Shown here: positions 7,962 to 17,640 of the stretch, piece after piece
How positions within the stretch are numbered: position 1 is the first letter of the stretch
Layout of the letters: each line of letters begins with the position of its first letter
Source of the DNA: Gemmatimonadaceae bacterium
GTDB lineage: Bacteria > Gemmatimonadota > Gemmatimonadetes > Gemmatimonadales > Gemmatimonadaceae
Direction: 5' to 3'
DNA: 64,000 nt
Assembly (NCBI GenBank): GCA_019637445.1
Contig: JAHBVS010000002.1
Location: forward strand, 62,001 to 126,000
The notes under the pieces: generated by a model
What the model was told of the DNA's origin: nothing
The model's input: the letters and a program-made list of their open reading frames with translations, nothing else
The model's database searches: none
Program-made: the position numbers and the translations under genes

Positions 7962-8560
7962 CACTTGGACGCTCCGTTGCCGCGCGCGAGCATCGAGCGC
8001 GTCAGCAGCGCCGAGCGCTCGGCGGACATCAGCGCAAGGATCTCGCCGGCGCGACGCTCAGGCAGCGCGCTGAGGATCGTGATCACGTCCTGGTCCGCCA
8101 TCTGCTCGAGCACCTTGGCGGCGTCGCGGGCGGACATCGACTGGAAGAGCTTGGCGACCTTGCCGGTGCGCTCAAGCGCCATCGAGTCCGCGGCGGCCAC
8201 CGCAGCGGTCGGCCGTATCTGCAATCCGGCGGTTGCGCGTGCGGCCACCGATGCATCCGGCGCACCGAGTCCGGAGGTGGTCGGAGCCGCAGGTGACGTC
8301 GCGTCGATGCCGGTCGCTGCCAACTCGGTGTGCGCGGCTTCTGCTTCGGCGTCGGAGGCGTGGTCCACGCCCGCGTCGGCATTGAGCACCAGCTCGCCGG
8401 ATTCCAACACGCCCGCATCCGCCCCGTCGTGGGTCGAGTCGGCGGCGGCCAACGTGCTGTCCGTGGCCACGTGCTTCGGCGCGCGCAGCATCCCGACGCC
8501 CGTACCCGCAGCGGCGAAGATGGCAAAGGCCGCCGCAGCGGCAATGATCGGCTTCAACAT
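7961..8560 (-). CDS. MotE-like flagellar membrane protein (MgtE N-domain type)
   Basis: Predicted 199-residue protein between fliJ and fliK, the place where MotE-type proteins are found. From the chosen ATG (MLKPIIAAAAAFAIFAAAGT) it has one N-terminal membrane helix, an Ala/Asp/Ser-rich linker (about 40-140), and a C-terminal helical repeat (KLFQSMSARDAAKVLEQMAD, then ITILSALPERRAGEILALM) with the MgtE-N/FliG-like fold pattern. Proteins of this kind act as chaperones or partners for MotB and the stator; that role is by analogy. The longer upstream frame would overlap fliJ, so I rejected it. No motA or motB is in the window. Confidence 0.75.
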   Translation of the reverse strand: MLKPIIAAAAAFAIFAAAGTGVGMLRAPKHVATDSTLAAADSTHDGADAGVLESGELVLNADAGVDHASDAEAEAAHTELAATGIDATSPAAPTTSGLGAPDASVAARATAGLQIRPTAAVAAADSMALERTGKVAKLFQSMSARDAAKVLEQMADQDVITILSALPERRAGEILALMSAERSALLTRSMLARGNGASK

Positions 8561-8561
8561 C

Positions 8562-9026
8562 CTAGGCAATCCCTCGCTGTGGTCCAGTCGTCGCGTGCCG
8601 CAGGGCAATGGCGTCCATTGCCAGGCGTGCCCGCTGTTCGGCGTCGGCGCGCCACGCGGCGCGGTGCTTCTCGCGCAGGCGCTCCAGCACGCGGCGCTCC
8701 TGTGTGCGGGCGGAGAGCGCCTCGAGGCAGCTGCGTTCGCTGGCCTCCGCTTCCGCGATCTGCGTGCGGATCTCCGCGGCGCGGCTCTCGGCCTGCTCGA
8801 GCAACAGTCCCATTGCCACGCGGTCGCCCGGCGACGTGTCGCGGCCGGTCTGGCCGAGCATGCGCAGGCGTGCCTGCTTCACGATGCCCTCGACCTCTCG
8901 CAGCACATCGCGCAGCGTCTCGACACGCGCGCGCGCGCCGGCCACTGCCGCGCCGGCCTCCTCCTCAGAGCGCTCGCGCAGCGCGAGCAGGCGGTCCATC
9001 CGGAAGTCGAACTGTTCACCCTTCAC
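8562..9026 (-). CDS. fliJ: Flagellar export chaperone/ATPase stalk protein FliJ
   Basis: Predicted 154-residue, almost wholly helical, charged protein with the antiparallel coiled-coil pattern of FliJ (RMDRLLALRERSEEEAGAAV at the start, LERLREKHRAAWRADAEQRA near the end). FliJ inserts into the FliI hexamer like the gamma subunit of F1-ATPase and links it to FlhA. The start is a GTG overlapping the fliI stop (GTGA). Low sequence conservation is normal for this family; position after fliI supports the name. Confidence 0.85.
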   Translation of the reverse strand: MKGEQFDFRMDRLLALRERSEEEAGAAVAGARARVETLRDVLREVEGIVKQARLRMLGQTGRDTSPGDRVAMGLLLEQAESRAAEIRTQIAEAEASERSCLEALSARTQERRVLERLREKHRAAWRADAEQRARLAMDAIALRHATTGPQRGIA

Positions 9027-10348
9027 GCGGCTGCCCCCCGATCCGGTGTCCCAGCGATGCGCTGGGACAGTTTCTGCAGGCGGTCCGTGGTGCCGATGAA
9101 CGGCGCGTGCTCGTCGGGCGCCTGCCGCAGGAACTCATTGATGGGCGTGCGGTTGGCGATGGCGGCATCCACCAGCGCGCTCGCACCCTTCTGGTAGGCG
9201 CCCACGAGAATCAGGTCCTCCTGCTCGCGGTACGCGGCCTCGGTACGCATCACCATCGTGGCCGCGTCGCGCTGGGCGGGCGGGATTACCTGGTCGCGCA
9301 CGCGGCTCTTGCTGTCGAGGATGTCGATGGACGGGAAGTGGCCGGCCGACGCGAGCTTCCGTGTCAGCACGAGGTGCCCATCGAGGATCGAGCGGGCGGC
9401 ATCCGCCACGGGCTCATTGAAGTCGTCGCCGTCCACCAGCACGGTATAGAGCGCCGTGATGGCGCCCGTGGCCGAGGTGCCGGCGCGCTCGAGCAGGCGC
9501 GGGAGCATCGCGAACACGGAAGGCGGATAGCCCTTCGTCGTCGGCGGCTCGCCGATGGCGAGTCCGATCTCGCGCCAGGCCATCGCCACGCGCGTCACGG
9601 AGTCGAGCATCAGGCAGACGTGCTTGCCCTGGTCGCGGAAGTGTTCGGCGATGGCGGTCGCCACCGACGCGCCGCGCGCGCGGGCCAACGCCGACTGGTC
9701 GCCGGTCGCGACAATCACCACGGAGCGCGCCAGGCCCTCAGGGCCCAACGAATGTTCAATGAACTCGCGCACCTCACGGCCACGCTCGCCCAGCAGCGCA
9801 ATCACGTTTACGTCGGCCGAGGCCTGACGGGCGATCATGCCCAGCAGCGTGCTCTTGCCCACGCCGGAACCGGCGAAGATGCCCATCCGCTGGCCGCGAC
9901 CGATGGTCAGCAGGCCGTCGATGGCGCGCACGCCGGTGACAAGGGGCTCGGTGATCGGCGCGCGCGTGAGCGGATTCGGCGGTTCGGCCGACATCGGCAC
10001 GCGGTCCGTGATGCGCAGCGGCGGACCGCCGTCGATTGGCTGCCCGAATCCGTCGAGCACGCGGCCGAGGAGGCCGGGTCCGACGGAGACCAGCAACGAA
10101 TGGCCGAGCGGCGTCACCATCGCGCCGGGATGCACGCCCTCGAGTTCACCGAGCGCCATCAAGAGCGCCCGCTCCGAGTCGAAGCCGCAGACCTCGGCCA
10201 GCACACGACGGCCCGTGGACAGCGACTGCAACTGGCAGATGTCGCCGACGCCGACATCGAGGCCGACGGCCTCGACAACGAGTCCCGTCACGGACGTCAC
10301 ACGCCCGTGGGGCACCACGCGAGGCAGACTCGCGATGCGGCGCTCCAT
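9023..10348 (-). CDS. fliI: Flagellum-specific ATPase FliI
   Basis: ATPase of the flagellar type III export apparatus, 441 residues from the chosen ATG (MERRIASLPRVVPHGRVTSV). Walker A is GSGVGKST and the Walker B region is VCLMLDSVTRVAMAWREIG; the DGFGQPIDGGPPL segment and C-terminal helical domain match F1-beta-like export ATPases. A longer open frame runs upstream through fliH but has no FliI homology. The ATG lies 4 bp past the fliH stop. It forms a complex with FliH and FliJ, both encoded alongside. Confidence 0.96.
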   Translation of the reverse strand: MERRIASLPRVVPHGRVTSVTGLVVEAVGLDVGVGDICQLQSLSTGRRVLAEVCGFDSERALLMALGELEGVHPGAMVTPLGHSLLVSVGPGLLGRVLDGFGQPIDGGPPLRITDRVPMSAEPPNPLTRAPITEPLVTGVRAIDGLLTIGRGQRMGIFAGSGVGKSTLLGMIARQASADVNVIALLGERGREVREFIEHSLGPEGLARSVVIVATGDQSALARARGASVATAIAEHFRDQGKHVCLMLDSVTRVAMAWREIGLAIGEPPTTKGYPPSVFAMLPRLLERAGTSATGAITALYTVLVDGDDFNEPVADAARSILDGHLVLTRKLASAGHFPSIDILDSKSRVRDQVIPPAQRDAATMVMRTEAAYREQEDLILVGAYQKGASALVDAAIANRTPINEFLRQAPDEHAPFIGTTDRLQKLSQRIAGTPDRGAAA

Positions 10349-10352
10349 CAGC

Positions 10353-10973
10353 TCAAGCACGCGAGTGCACCAAACGGCGGTACACGCGCTCCAGCGCGGT
10401 CTCGATGCGACCGTCCACGATGCGCTCGCGACCCTCGACCATGCAGCCGCCGCGCGAGACGCGGGCGTCGGCGACCCAGATGGTCGTCGTCTCGTCGCGA
10501 CCAAAGGCCATCGCCGGCCGCTCGTCGCGCAACGCGCGAATGATCGCGAGGTCGTCCGGGTGCACGCGGATCTGCACGGGCTGGTCCACGGGGAAGCTCT
10601 CGAGCGCCTTGCGTACCAGCCGCTCCACCACCTCGGGGTCCTGCGCGACCTCGCGGTCGATCACGTGCCGCGCAATCGCCAGCGCGAGCGTGACAAGGTT
10701 GTCCTCGACTGCGCCGGTCCAGCGGCCATCGGCTTGGTTCACCGCCTCGATGGCTTCCTCGGCGGCACGCACCGAAGGACCGAGGCGCGCGCGCTCGGCG
10801 CGCTCGCCTTCCTGCCGACCCTGCGTGAAGCCAAGCGCGTAGGCCTCAGCCACGGGATCCACGTCAGGCTCCGCCTTCGGCGCGGCCTTGGACCGCAGGT
10901 CGAACGCCAACGGCGTCCAGGCCTGGGCGACGCCGTCGTTGGCGAAGGCGCGCAGCCTAGCCGAGGACGACAT
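10353..10973 (-). CDS. fliH: Flagellar export regulator FliH
   Basis: Regulator of FliI of 206 residues. It has the expected N-terminal charged segment, a central helical region (YALGFTQGRQEGERAERARL), and the C-terminal FliH/YscL/VATPase-E-like domain (VTLALAIARHVIDREVAQDP, then VQIRVHPDDLAIIRA). FliH anchors the ATPase to the C ring through FliN. It overlaps the end of fliG by 17 bp. The glycine-repeat segment of enteric FliH is not prominent here. Confidence 0.9.
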   Translation of the reverse strand: MSSSARLRAFANDGVAQAWTPLAFDLRSKAAPKAEPDVDPVAEAYALGFTQGRQEGERAERARLGPSVRAAEEAIEAVNQADGRWTGAVEDNLVTLALAIARHVIDREVAQDPEVVERLVRKALESFPVDQPVQIRVHPDDLAIIRALRDERPAMAFGRDETTTIWVADARVSRGGCMVEGRERIVDGRIETALERVYRRLVHSRA

Positions 10974-11982
10974 CGTCGCCTCCGCCGGTGAGCACGATCT
11001 CGCCCGCTTCCTCGAGCGCGCGTGCCTGTGCGACGATCGTCGCCTGCGCCGCCTCGGCGTCCTTCATGCGCGTGGGGCCGAGCATCTCCATCTCTTCCAC
11101 CAGCGCCTGCGCGGCGCGCTGCGACATCTGGCCCGTGATGCGCTGGCGCAGTTCCGCGCTGGCACCCTTGAGGGCGGTCGCGAGCGTCTTCGTGTCCACG
11201 TCGCGCAGCAGGCGCTGCAGCGCGCGGTCGTCGAGGCCCCGCAGGTCCTCGAACACGAACATCAGGTTCTTGATCTGCTCGGAGAGCTGGAAGTCCTGCT
11301 CGGCGACCTTCTCGAGAATCGACTTCTCGAGCGCGCCCTGGAGCAGGTTGAGAATCGAGGCCACGGAGGCGGGGCCACCCGCGCTGGACATGCCGCGCTG
11401 GAAGTCGAGGTCGGAGTCGCTGCCGAGCGAGCGCTCAATCAGCTCGAGCATCTCGGGCGAGACCTTCTCCATGCGCGCCATGCGCAGTGCGACATCGGCG
11501 GCGACGATGGGGTCGAGTTCCTTCAGTACCGCCGCCGCCTGCGGCGTCGCGAGGTGCGCGATCACCAGCGCCGTGGTCTGGGGATGCTCGCTGCGGAACA
11601 TCCCCGCGATCTGCTTGGGATCGGCGTGCCGCAGGCGCTGCAGCCCGGCGGTGTCCGCCAGATGGCTGGTGATGCGCTTGAGGATCGCCTGCGCCTTCTG
11701 GGTGTTGTATGCCTTCTCGAGCATCAACCGCGCGTACTCGACGCCACCGGTAGAGACCGCCTCGCTGGCCAAGGCCAGGTCGATCCACTCCATCAGGGTG
11801 TTCTTGGCGACCTCGGGATCCACGCGATCCATCCGCGCGATCTCGAGCGAGATCACCTCGGCCTCCTCGGCGGAGAGTCGCTGCGTCACCTTGGCCGCGT
11901 TCTCGGCGCCCAAGGCGAGACAGAGCACGGCCGCCTTCTGGCGACCGGTCAGTGACGGGTTCCCACTCGGCAGGGCGCGCAC
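10957..11982 (-). CDS. fliG: Flagellar motor switch protein FliG
   Basis: C-ring rotor protein of 341 residues that binds the MS ring with its N domain and the stator with its C domain. The start LTGRQKAAVLCLALGAENAA is the usual FliG N domain; the middle domain contains the EHPQTTALVIAHL motif; the C-terminal domain (about 225-340) has the charged torque helix region DLRGLDDRALQRLLRDVDTK. The start codon is GTG, 3 bp after the fliF stop. It ends under the start of fliH. Confidence 0.96.
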   Translation of the reverse strand: MRALPSGNPSLTGRQKAAVLCLALGAENAAKVTQRLSAEEAEVISLEIARMDRVDPEVAKNTLMEWIDLALASEAVSTGGVEYARLMLEKAYNTQKAQAILKRITSHLADTAGLQRLRHADPKQIAGMFRSEHPQTTALVIAHLATPQAAAVLKELDPIVAADVALRMARMEKVSPEMLELIERSLGSDSDLDFQRGMSSAGGPASVASILNLLQGALEKSILEKVAEQDFQLSEQIKNLMFVFEDLRGLDDRALQRLLRDVDTKTLATALKGASAELRQRITGQMSQRAAQALVEEMEMLGPTRMKDAEAAQATIVAQARALEEAGEIVLTGGGDDVVLG

Positions 11983-11985
11983 GAC

Positions 11986-13515
11986 TTAGCCTTCCTTGAG
12001 CCAGCTCTTCACGAGCCGGGCGGCGGAGTCGGGGTCCTTCTCCACGGTCTGCGTGACGCGGTCGCGCACCTGCGTGTCCGCTTCGGGGAAGACGATGCGC
12101 GGGGCGGGGCGTGAGCTCGGCGCGGGCGAGGCGGCAGGCGCGGCCGCCTCACCGGCAGCAAGCGAAGCCGTCGCCGTGGCGTTGCCGCCGCTGGCAAGCG
12201 CTGCGGTCGGGACGCCCGGCCCCGAGTTGCGGATCGCATTCAAGGTCATCAACGCGATGATCGCCATCGCGCCGATGCCGACGAGATTGAGCGCCGGTCG
12301 CTGGTAGCGCTCGATGAGCGTGACCACGCCGGGGCCGGACTCGGGAACTGCCGCGTCGGTCGTCGGCAGCGCAACCGTTTCGAACGGCGCGCCAACCACG
12401 GTGATTCCGTCGCCACGCGCGTCATCGAGGCCGATGGCCCCGCGCACCAACGACTCCAACTGCTGCAGCTCGGCCGGCGAACGGCGCACGACCTGCGTAT
12501 TGCCGTTCGCGCCGCGCCGCACTTCGTTGACGACCACTGCGACCGTGAGGCGCTCGATGCCGCCGACGGCGCCCGAGTACACCTCGGTGCTCTTCGACGT
12601 CTCATAGCTGTTCGCCACGTTGCTCGAGGCGGCACCGCCCTCGGCGCCGGGGATGATCTCGGCCTTCTGTTCCTGCGCGATCGCCTGGCGCGCCGGATCG
12701 ACCGAGAGCGTCGTGCGCTCGATACGGTCGAAGTTCAGCGCCGCCGATACGCGGATGCGCGAGTTGCCGGCGCCCACGACGTCGGCGACGATCGCCTCGG
12801 CCTTCTGTTCGAGATAGTGCTCGATTTCCTGCTGCATCCGCAGCTGCCGCGCGGAGAGCACGGCCGAGCTTCCATCGTTGGGCTCGGACCACAGCCGGCC
12901 CGAGACATCGTGCACGCTGACTTGGTCGGACTCGAGTCCGTCCACGCTTGACGAGACGAGCTGCGCGATGCCGCGCACGACCTCGGCACTCGGTGCCTGG
13001 CCGTTGCGCATCGAGAGCACCACCGAGGCGGTGGCCGACTTGGCGTCACTTCGACGGAAGGCCGCGCGCTCGCCGATGGCGATATGCACGCTGGCGCGAT
13101 CCACGCCTCCCATGCGGCCGATCGTGCGCTCGAGTTCGCCCTCGAGCGCACGGCGGTAGTTCACCCGCTGCGTGAAGTCGTTCCAGCCCCAGGTCTGTTG
13201 GTCGAAGAGCTCGAGACCCGGGCGGCTGCCCGTGGCGAGACCGTCGCGGGCCAATGCAACGCGGGCCGCCGCAAGGTCCTGCTCCTGTACCATCACGTCG
13301 CTGCCACCGCGGTCCAGCTTGTTGGGAATGCCCGCCTCGTCGAGGCGCGCCGTCAACTGACCACTCAGCGCGAGCTCGACGCCCGTCGCCGCCGGCACCC
13401 AGGTCGGGCGCGTCAGCCACTGCGTCACGCCGAACATCGCCACCGCGAGCGCCACGCCCACGACACCGATCATCACGCGGCGGTCATTGCCCATCCGTCC
13501 CAGCATCTCGGTCAT
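11986..13515 (-). CDS. fliF: Flagellar MS-ring protein FliF
   Basis: MS-ring subunit of 509 residues. One membrane helix lies near the N terminus (about 14-31) and one near residues 400-425, bracketing the periplasmic ring-building domains. Typical motifs are the LGRMGNDRRVMIGVVGVALA start and the GLELFDQQTWGWNDFTQRVN-YRRALEGELERTI stretch of the family. The cytoplasmic tail (about 430-509) ends RDRVTQTVEKDPDSAARLVK, the FliG-binding region. Between fliE and fliG, as usual. Confidence 0.96.
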   Translation of the reverse strand: MTEMLGRMGNDRRVMIGVVGVALAVAMFGVTQWLTRPTWVPAATGVELALSGQLTARLDEAGIPNKLDRGGSDVMVQEQDLAAARVALARDGLATGSRPGLELFDQQTWGWNDFTQRVNYRRALEGELERTIGRMGGVDRASVHIAIGERAAFRRSDAKSATASVVLSMRNGQAPSAEVVRGIAQLVSSSVDGLESDQVSVHDVSGRLWSEPNDGSSAVLSARQLRMQQEIEHYLEQKAEAIVADVVGAGNSRIRVSAALNFDRIERTTLSVDPARQAIAQEQKAEIIPGAEGGAASSNVANSYETSKSTEVYSGAVGGIERLTVAVVVNEVRRGANGNTQVVRRSPAELQQLESLVRGAIGLDDARGDGITVVGAPFETVALPTTDAAVPESGPGVVTLIERYQRPALNLVGIGAMAIIALMTLNAIRNSGPGVPTAALASGGNATATASLAAGEAAAPAASPAPSSRPAPRIVFPEADTQVRDRVTQTVEKDPDSAARLVKSWLKEG

Positions 13516-13521
13516 CGCGCC

Positions 13522-13860
13522 TTAACCCTGCATCGTGGTGAGGGTGCGATACGCTTCCGTGAACTTGTTGCGCACCTCGATCAGCATCTCCAGCGCGATC
13601 TGCGCCTCTTCCGTCGCGGCCATCACGCGATGCAGCTCCACGTCGTCGCCGCGCAGGAACGCCTGCAGGGTGTCCGTCGCGGTGTCCTGCTGCTGCGACA
13701 CGCCGTTGATCGCCTTGGTCAGCGAGTCGGCGAAGCTGTCGCCCTGCCCGTCGGCGGGAAGGACGTTGAACGACCGCACGCCCGTGTCCTGCCCGACGCG
13801 CATCGCGCCACTGGCCAGCTCGTATGCCCGCGCGACGGCGGCGCCGATCGGATCGGACAT
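13522..13860 (-). CDS. fliE: Flagellar hook-basal body complex protein FliE
   Basis: Small rod adaptor of 112 residues that joins the MS ring/export gate to the proximal rod. The second half has the conserved FliE segment: DTATDTLQAFLRGDDVELHR, VMAATEEAQIALEMLIEVRN and KFTEAYRTLTTMQG. It lies 6 bp upstream of fliF. The N-terminal half, with ADGQGDSFADSLTKAINGVS, fits the SFadvLk motif of the family. Confidence 0.94.
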   Translation of the reverse strand: MSDPIGAAVARAYELASGAMRVGQDTGVRSFNVLPADGQGDSFADSLTKAINGVSQQQDTATDTLQAFLRGDDVELHRVMAATEEAQIALEMLIEVRNKFTEAYRTLTTMQG

Positions 13861-13862
13861 CG

Positions 13863-14264
13863 TCAGACCCGCACGTCCATCCGGCCACCGCGCGGCATCG
13901 CCGCGGCGCTCGGACGGTTGATCTGGTTCATCATCCGCGTGTAGGTCAGCGGGCCCTGCGAGACGCTGCGCGCAAAGAACGAGCGCTCATCGGCGGTCAA
14001 CACGCTCCACAGCTGCGGGTCCACACCCTCGGGCGCATCGGCGGGGACCGCCGAGGTGGGGCGGGGCACGACACGGTTGGCCTCGCGTGCCGCATCGCGA
14101 ACGTTGTCGCGCCTGATCTGCGCCTCGTCCGTCCGCGCGGGCACCGCAGCGGCGGTCTGGCCCTTGGCGGGAGCGACGTCATTCGTCTGCGCCGGCGTGC
14201 GCGGCTCGGCGCGCGTCGGATACAGGTTCGGGAGATTCGTGGACGGGATGCCGTGGATGCTCAT
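13863..14264 (-). CDS. Uncharacterised protein of the rod/MS-ring operon
   Basis: Predicted 133-residue soluble protein between flgC and fliE. I do not recognise its family. The first 75 residues are Pro/Ala-rich and probably disordered; residues about 78-120 are better ordered (EGVDPQLWSVLTADERSFFA, then RSVSQGPLTYTRMMNQI). No signal peptide or membrane helix is visible. The tight spacing (8 bp to flgC, 2 bp to fliE) means it is co-translated with rod genes, so a rod-assembly or export-chaperone role is possible, but this is guesswork from position only. Confidence 0.7.
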   Translation of the reverse strand: MSIHGIPSTNLPNLYPTRAEPRTPAQTNDVAPAKGQTAAAVPARTDEAQIRRDNVRDAAREANRVVPRPTSAVPADAPEGVDPQLWSVLTADERSFFARSVSQGPLTYTRMMNQINRPSAAAMPRGGRMDVRV

Positions 14265-14272
14265 ATGTGACC

Positions 14273-14758
14273 TCAGATGTCGATTGCGCGGCGCAGCATT
14301 GCCTTCGCGACCTGGAAGACCGTCGCGTTCGCCTCGAACAGGCGCCGCGCGTCCATCAAGTCAATGATCTCGTCCGTCACGCGGACGTTTGGGTACGTCA
14401 CGTAGCCGTCGGCATCCGCGTCGGGATGGCCGGGCTCGTACACGCGCGGACCGGCCGTCTGGTCCTCGCTCACGCCGGACACCGCGACGCCGAACTCCTG
14501 GTTCGGTCCCGTCTCGCCCGGCAACTGCGAGACCGCGGCGATCTTGGCGACCTCGGCGGGCATCAAGCCCTGCGCCTTGCTCAGCGCCTTCGTGAACTGC
14601 GTCTGCGAGGCCGTCTCCAGCTCGACCACGCGCCGCTTGTATGGGCCACCCTCGGCCGTGCGCGTGACGTCGGCGTTGGCGATGTTCGCTGCCGCCACGT
14701 CCATCCGTAGGCGCTGCGCATCGAGGCCGCTGGCCGCGATGCCAAGCCCGCGGAACAT
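14273..14758 (-). CDS. flgC: Flagellar proximal rod protein FlgC
   Basis: Rod subunit. I start it at the ATG giving MFRGLGIAASGLDAQRLRMD, the usual FlgC N terminus (161 residues); an in-frame GTG 57 bp upstream (14,815) is an alternative that would sit 2 bp past the flgB stop. The AANIANADVTRT motif and the C-terminal helix VTDEIIDLMDARRLFEANAT are the paired D0 segments of rod proteins. The VYEPGHPDADADGYVTYPNV segment is the strongest FlgC-specific marker. Confidence 0.94.
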   Translation of the reverse strand: MFRGLGIAASGLDAQRLRMDVAAANIANADVTRTAEGGPYKRRVVELETASQTQFTKALSKAQGLMPAEVAKIAAVSQLPGETGPNQEFGVAVSGVSEDQTAGPRVYEPGHPDADADGYVTYPNVRVTDEIIDLMDARRLFEANATVFQVAKAMLRRAIDI

Positions 14759-14817
14759 CGGCGGGCGCTTGTTGACCAAGGAGGCCGGGTTCACCGGCGG
14801 GTTGATGCGCGGCACGA

Positions 14818-15075
14818 TCAGCGATCCCGCAGGCTGGCGCGCAGCCCGGCGTAGGCCTTCTGCAGCAGGGTGCTGGCTGCGTCGAAGCGCAGCTGCTCGT
14901 CGGCCAACCGCGACATCTCGGCCTCGAGGTCCACCGGTTCCGGCGCCTGGGCCGCCGTCGCACCCGGCACGGGCGGCAGCACGAAACCATCGCGGCCGGC
15001 ACGCGCCACACGGTCGGCGATGGACCGGACGCGCGCGGCGCTCTGGTCCAGGCTGACCTTGAGGGGTGCTGCCAT
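14818..15075 (-). CDS. flgB: Flagellar proximal rod protein FlgB
   Basis: Short (85 residues) but recognisable FlgB-like rod protein heading the rod/basal-body operon. From the chosen ATG the start is MAAPLKVSLDQSAARVRSIA and the end FDAASTLLQKAYAGLRASLR, which matches the C-terminal helix of FlgB. Typical FlgB is about 130 residues; the ordered middle with the usual NxANxxTPG motif is missing here, so this is a reduced form. A sigma-54 promoter lies about 65 bp upstream. A longer frame upstream would cross that promoter's start site. Confidence 0.72.
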   Translation of the reverse strand: MAAPLKVSLDQSAARVRSIADRVARAGRDGFVLPPVPGATAAQAPEPVDLEAEMSRLADEQLRFDAASTLLQKAYAGLRASLRDR

Positions 15076-15137
15076 TGTGGTTCTGTCGATGAAGCTCACG
15101 GGGGTCGGTCTCCGGGTTGCTGTCGCCGTCCGTAAAG

Positions 15138-15152
15138 GCAACGGCGATGCCA
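15138..15152 (-). promoter_or_regulatory. Sigma-54 (-24/-12) promoter for the flgB-flgE operon
   Basis: On the minus strand the sequence reads TTGGCAT-CGCCG-TTGCC. The invariant GG and GC are exactly 10 bases apart, and TGGCAT-N5-TTGC differs from the consensus at one position. The predicted start site near 15,126 leaves a leader of about 50 nt before flgB. A TTGCAA-centred AT-richer block lies about 45 bp upstream and could be an activator site. Confidence 0.75.
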
Positions 15153-15247
15153 AAGGAGAATCCGACCTGCCGCCGGTGAGCTAACCCCTGTTATTGCAAA
15201 CGGTTACGTGGCATCGGTCGCCGCGATCGGCAGCACCTGAACGCACG

Positions 15248-15287
15248 GAAAAAAGGGACGCCAACGGCAACTTGTGCCGCTGGCGTC
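15248..15287 (-). terminator. Intrinsic terminator of the sigma-54 activator gene
   Basis: On the minus strand a stem GACGCCA-CGGCA / TGCCG-TGGCGTC (one mismatch/bulge) is followed by CCCTTTTTTCC, a proper U-run. It lies 32 bp past the stop of the activator gene at 15,320 and insulates it from the flgB promoter. Confidence 0.85.
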
Positions 15288-15319
15288 TTCTATTGCTTCC
15301 GGTTTTTCCGGGGGGCGAG

Positions 15320-16792
<1,473 letters not shown>

Positions 16793-16863
16793 TGCAGGGA
16801 AGTGGGACGGTCAGACTGCGGAACGTTAACGCCCCGCCCCCTGCCACGACAGCCGCGAATGGC

Positions 16864-17223
16864 TCAGCCGACCATATCGAGCTGCGCCATCCGCGTGCGC
16901 GGCGGCCGCGCGTAACCGAATGCGGCCTCGCGCTGGTTGCGCAGCTGGCCCATCTCGCGGGAGAGCTCGCCCATCCGCTGGCGCATTCGCTCCTGCAGTC
17001 CCTCAGCCTTGGCGGACATCTCCAGCAGCAGCGTGATTACCGCACCGCGCTCGGCGTGGTATTGGGGGTCACGCGCGGCAATGCCGATGACCGGCAACAG
17101 CTCAAGCACGGACCCAAGGCGCTGTTCGAGCATTGCACCGGGCGTCGAGACGTCGTCGCCGATGGCAATCATTTCGCGCTCCAGCGTCTCCAGAGCCGCG
17201 CGCGGTGTGGCGTGGCGCATCAT
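16864..17223 (-). CDS. FliT-like flagellar chaperone (tentative)
   Basis: Predicted 119-residue helical protein directly after fliS. The start ATG overlaps the fliS stop (TGATG). The sequence is mostly amphipathic helix (ALETLEREMIAIGDDVSTPG, LLEMSAKAEGLQERMRQRMG, ELSREMGQLRNQREAAFGYA). This fits FliT, the FliD chaperone, which usually follows fliS and is poorly conserved, but no residue motif proves it. It lies in a fliD-fliS-fliT order with its likely client. Confidence 0.6.
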   Translation of the reverse strand: MMRHATPRAALETLEREMIAIGDDVSTPGAMLEQRLGSVLELLPVIGIAARDPQYHAERGAVITLLLEMSAKAEGLQERMRQRMGELSREMGQLRNQREAAFGYARPPRTRMAQLDMVG

Positions 17224-17609
17224 CACGAGGCCAGCCGCTGCGGCGTGTCCTGGATCTGCACCCAGGCATCGCGCAGCTCGCGCACGATGTGGATGTGCCG
17301 GTCCAGCATGTTCACGTCCCCACGCAGCGCCACCGACCCCATCTCGGTCAGCAGGAACACGTAGAGGGCGGAGAGCTGCTTGGAGAGATCGCCGCCGACG
17401 GAGTGGTCCAGCGTGGCCAGCAGTTCGCCGAGCAGGCCGCGCGCGCGGTCGAGGCCGCTGCTCGTCACCTGCTCGTCCTTCATCGCGATGCCGACGCGGG
17501 CGCGCGTCATCGCGGCCAGCAGGGCATCGTAGGTGATGACCAGTAGACGGCCAGGCGAGGCGGTGAGGATCTCGGCTTCGCGGTACTGCTGCACCGACGG
17601 ACGCGGCAT
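17223..17609 (-). CDS. fliS: Flagellin export chaperone FliS
   Basis: Flagellin-specific chaperone of 128 residues that binds the C-terminal helix of FliC and keeps it unfolded for export. The conserved start YREAEILTASPGRLLVITYD and the ARGLLGELLATLDHSVGGDL region match the FliS four-helix bundle. The gene lies between fliD and the FliT-like gene, the common order. The initial MPRPSVQQYREAE replaces the usual MYxNAYxxQYxxx start. Confidence 0.93.
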   Translation of the reverse strand: MPRPSVQQYREAEILTASPGRLLVITYDALLAAMTRARVGIAMKDEQVTSSGLDRARGLLGELLATLDHSVGGDLSKQLSALYVFLLTEMGSVALRGDVNMLDRHIHIVRELRDAWVQIQDTPQRLAS

Positions 17610-17640
17610 TTCCTGATCCCGTGGCGGGAGTGGGCCCGCG

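Noticed and set aside
10349-10504. Longer N terminus for FliI
   Set aside because: Overlaps fliH and has no similarity to FliI; the ATG at 10,348 gives the usual length.
13484-13888. 134-codon frame across fliE/fliF
   Set aside because: Arg/Gly/Ala-rich shadow of fliE.
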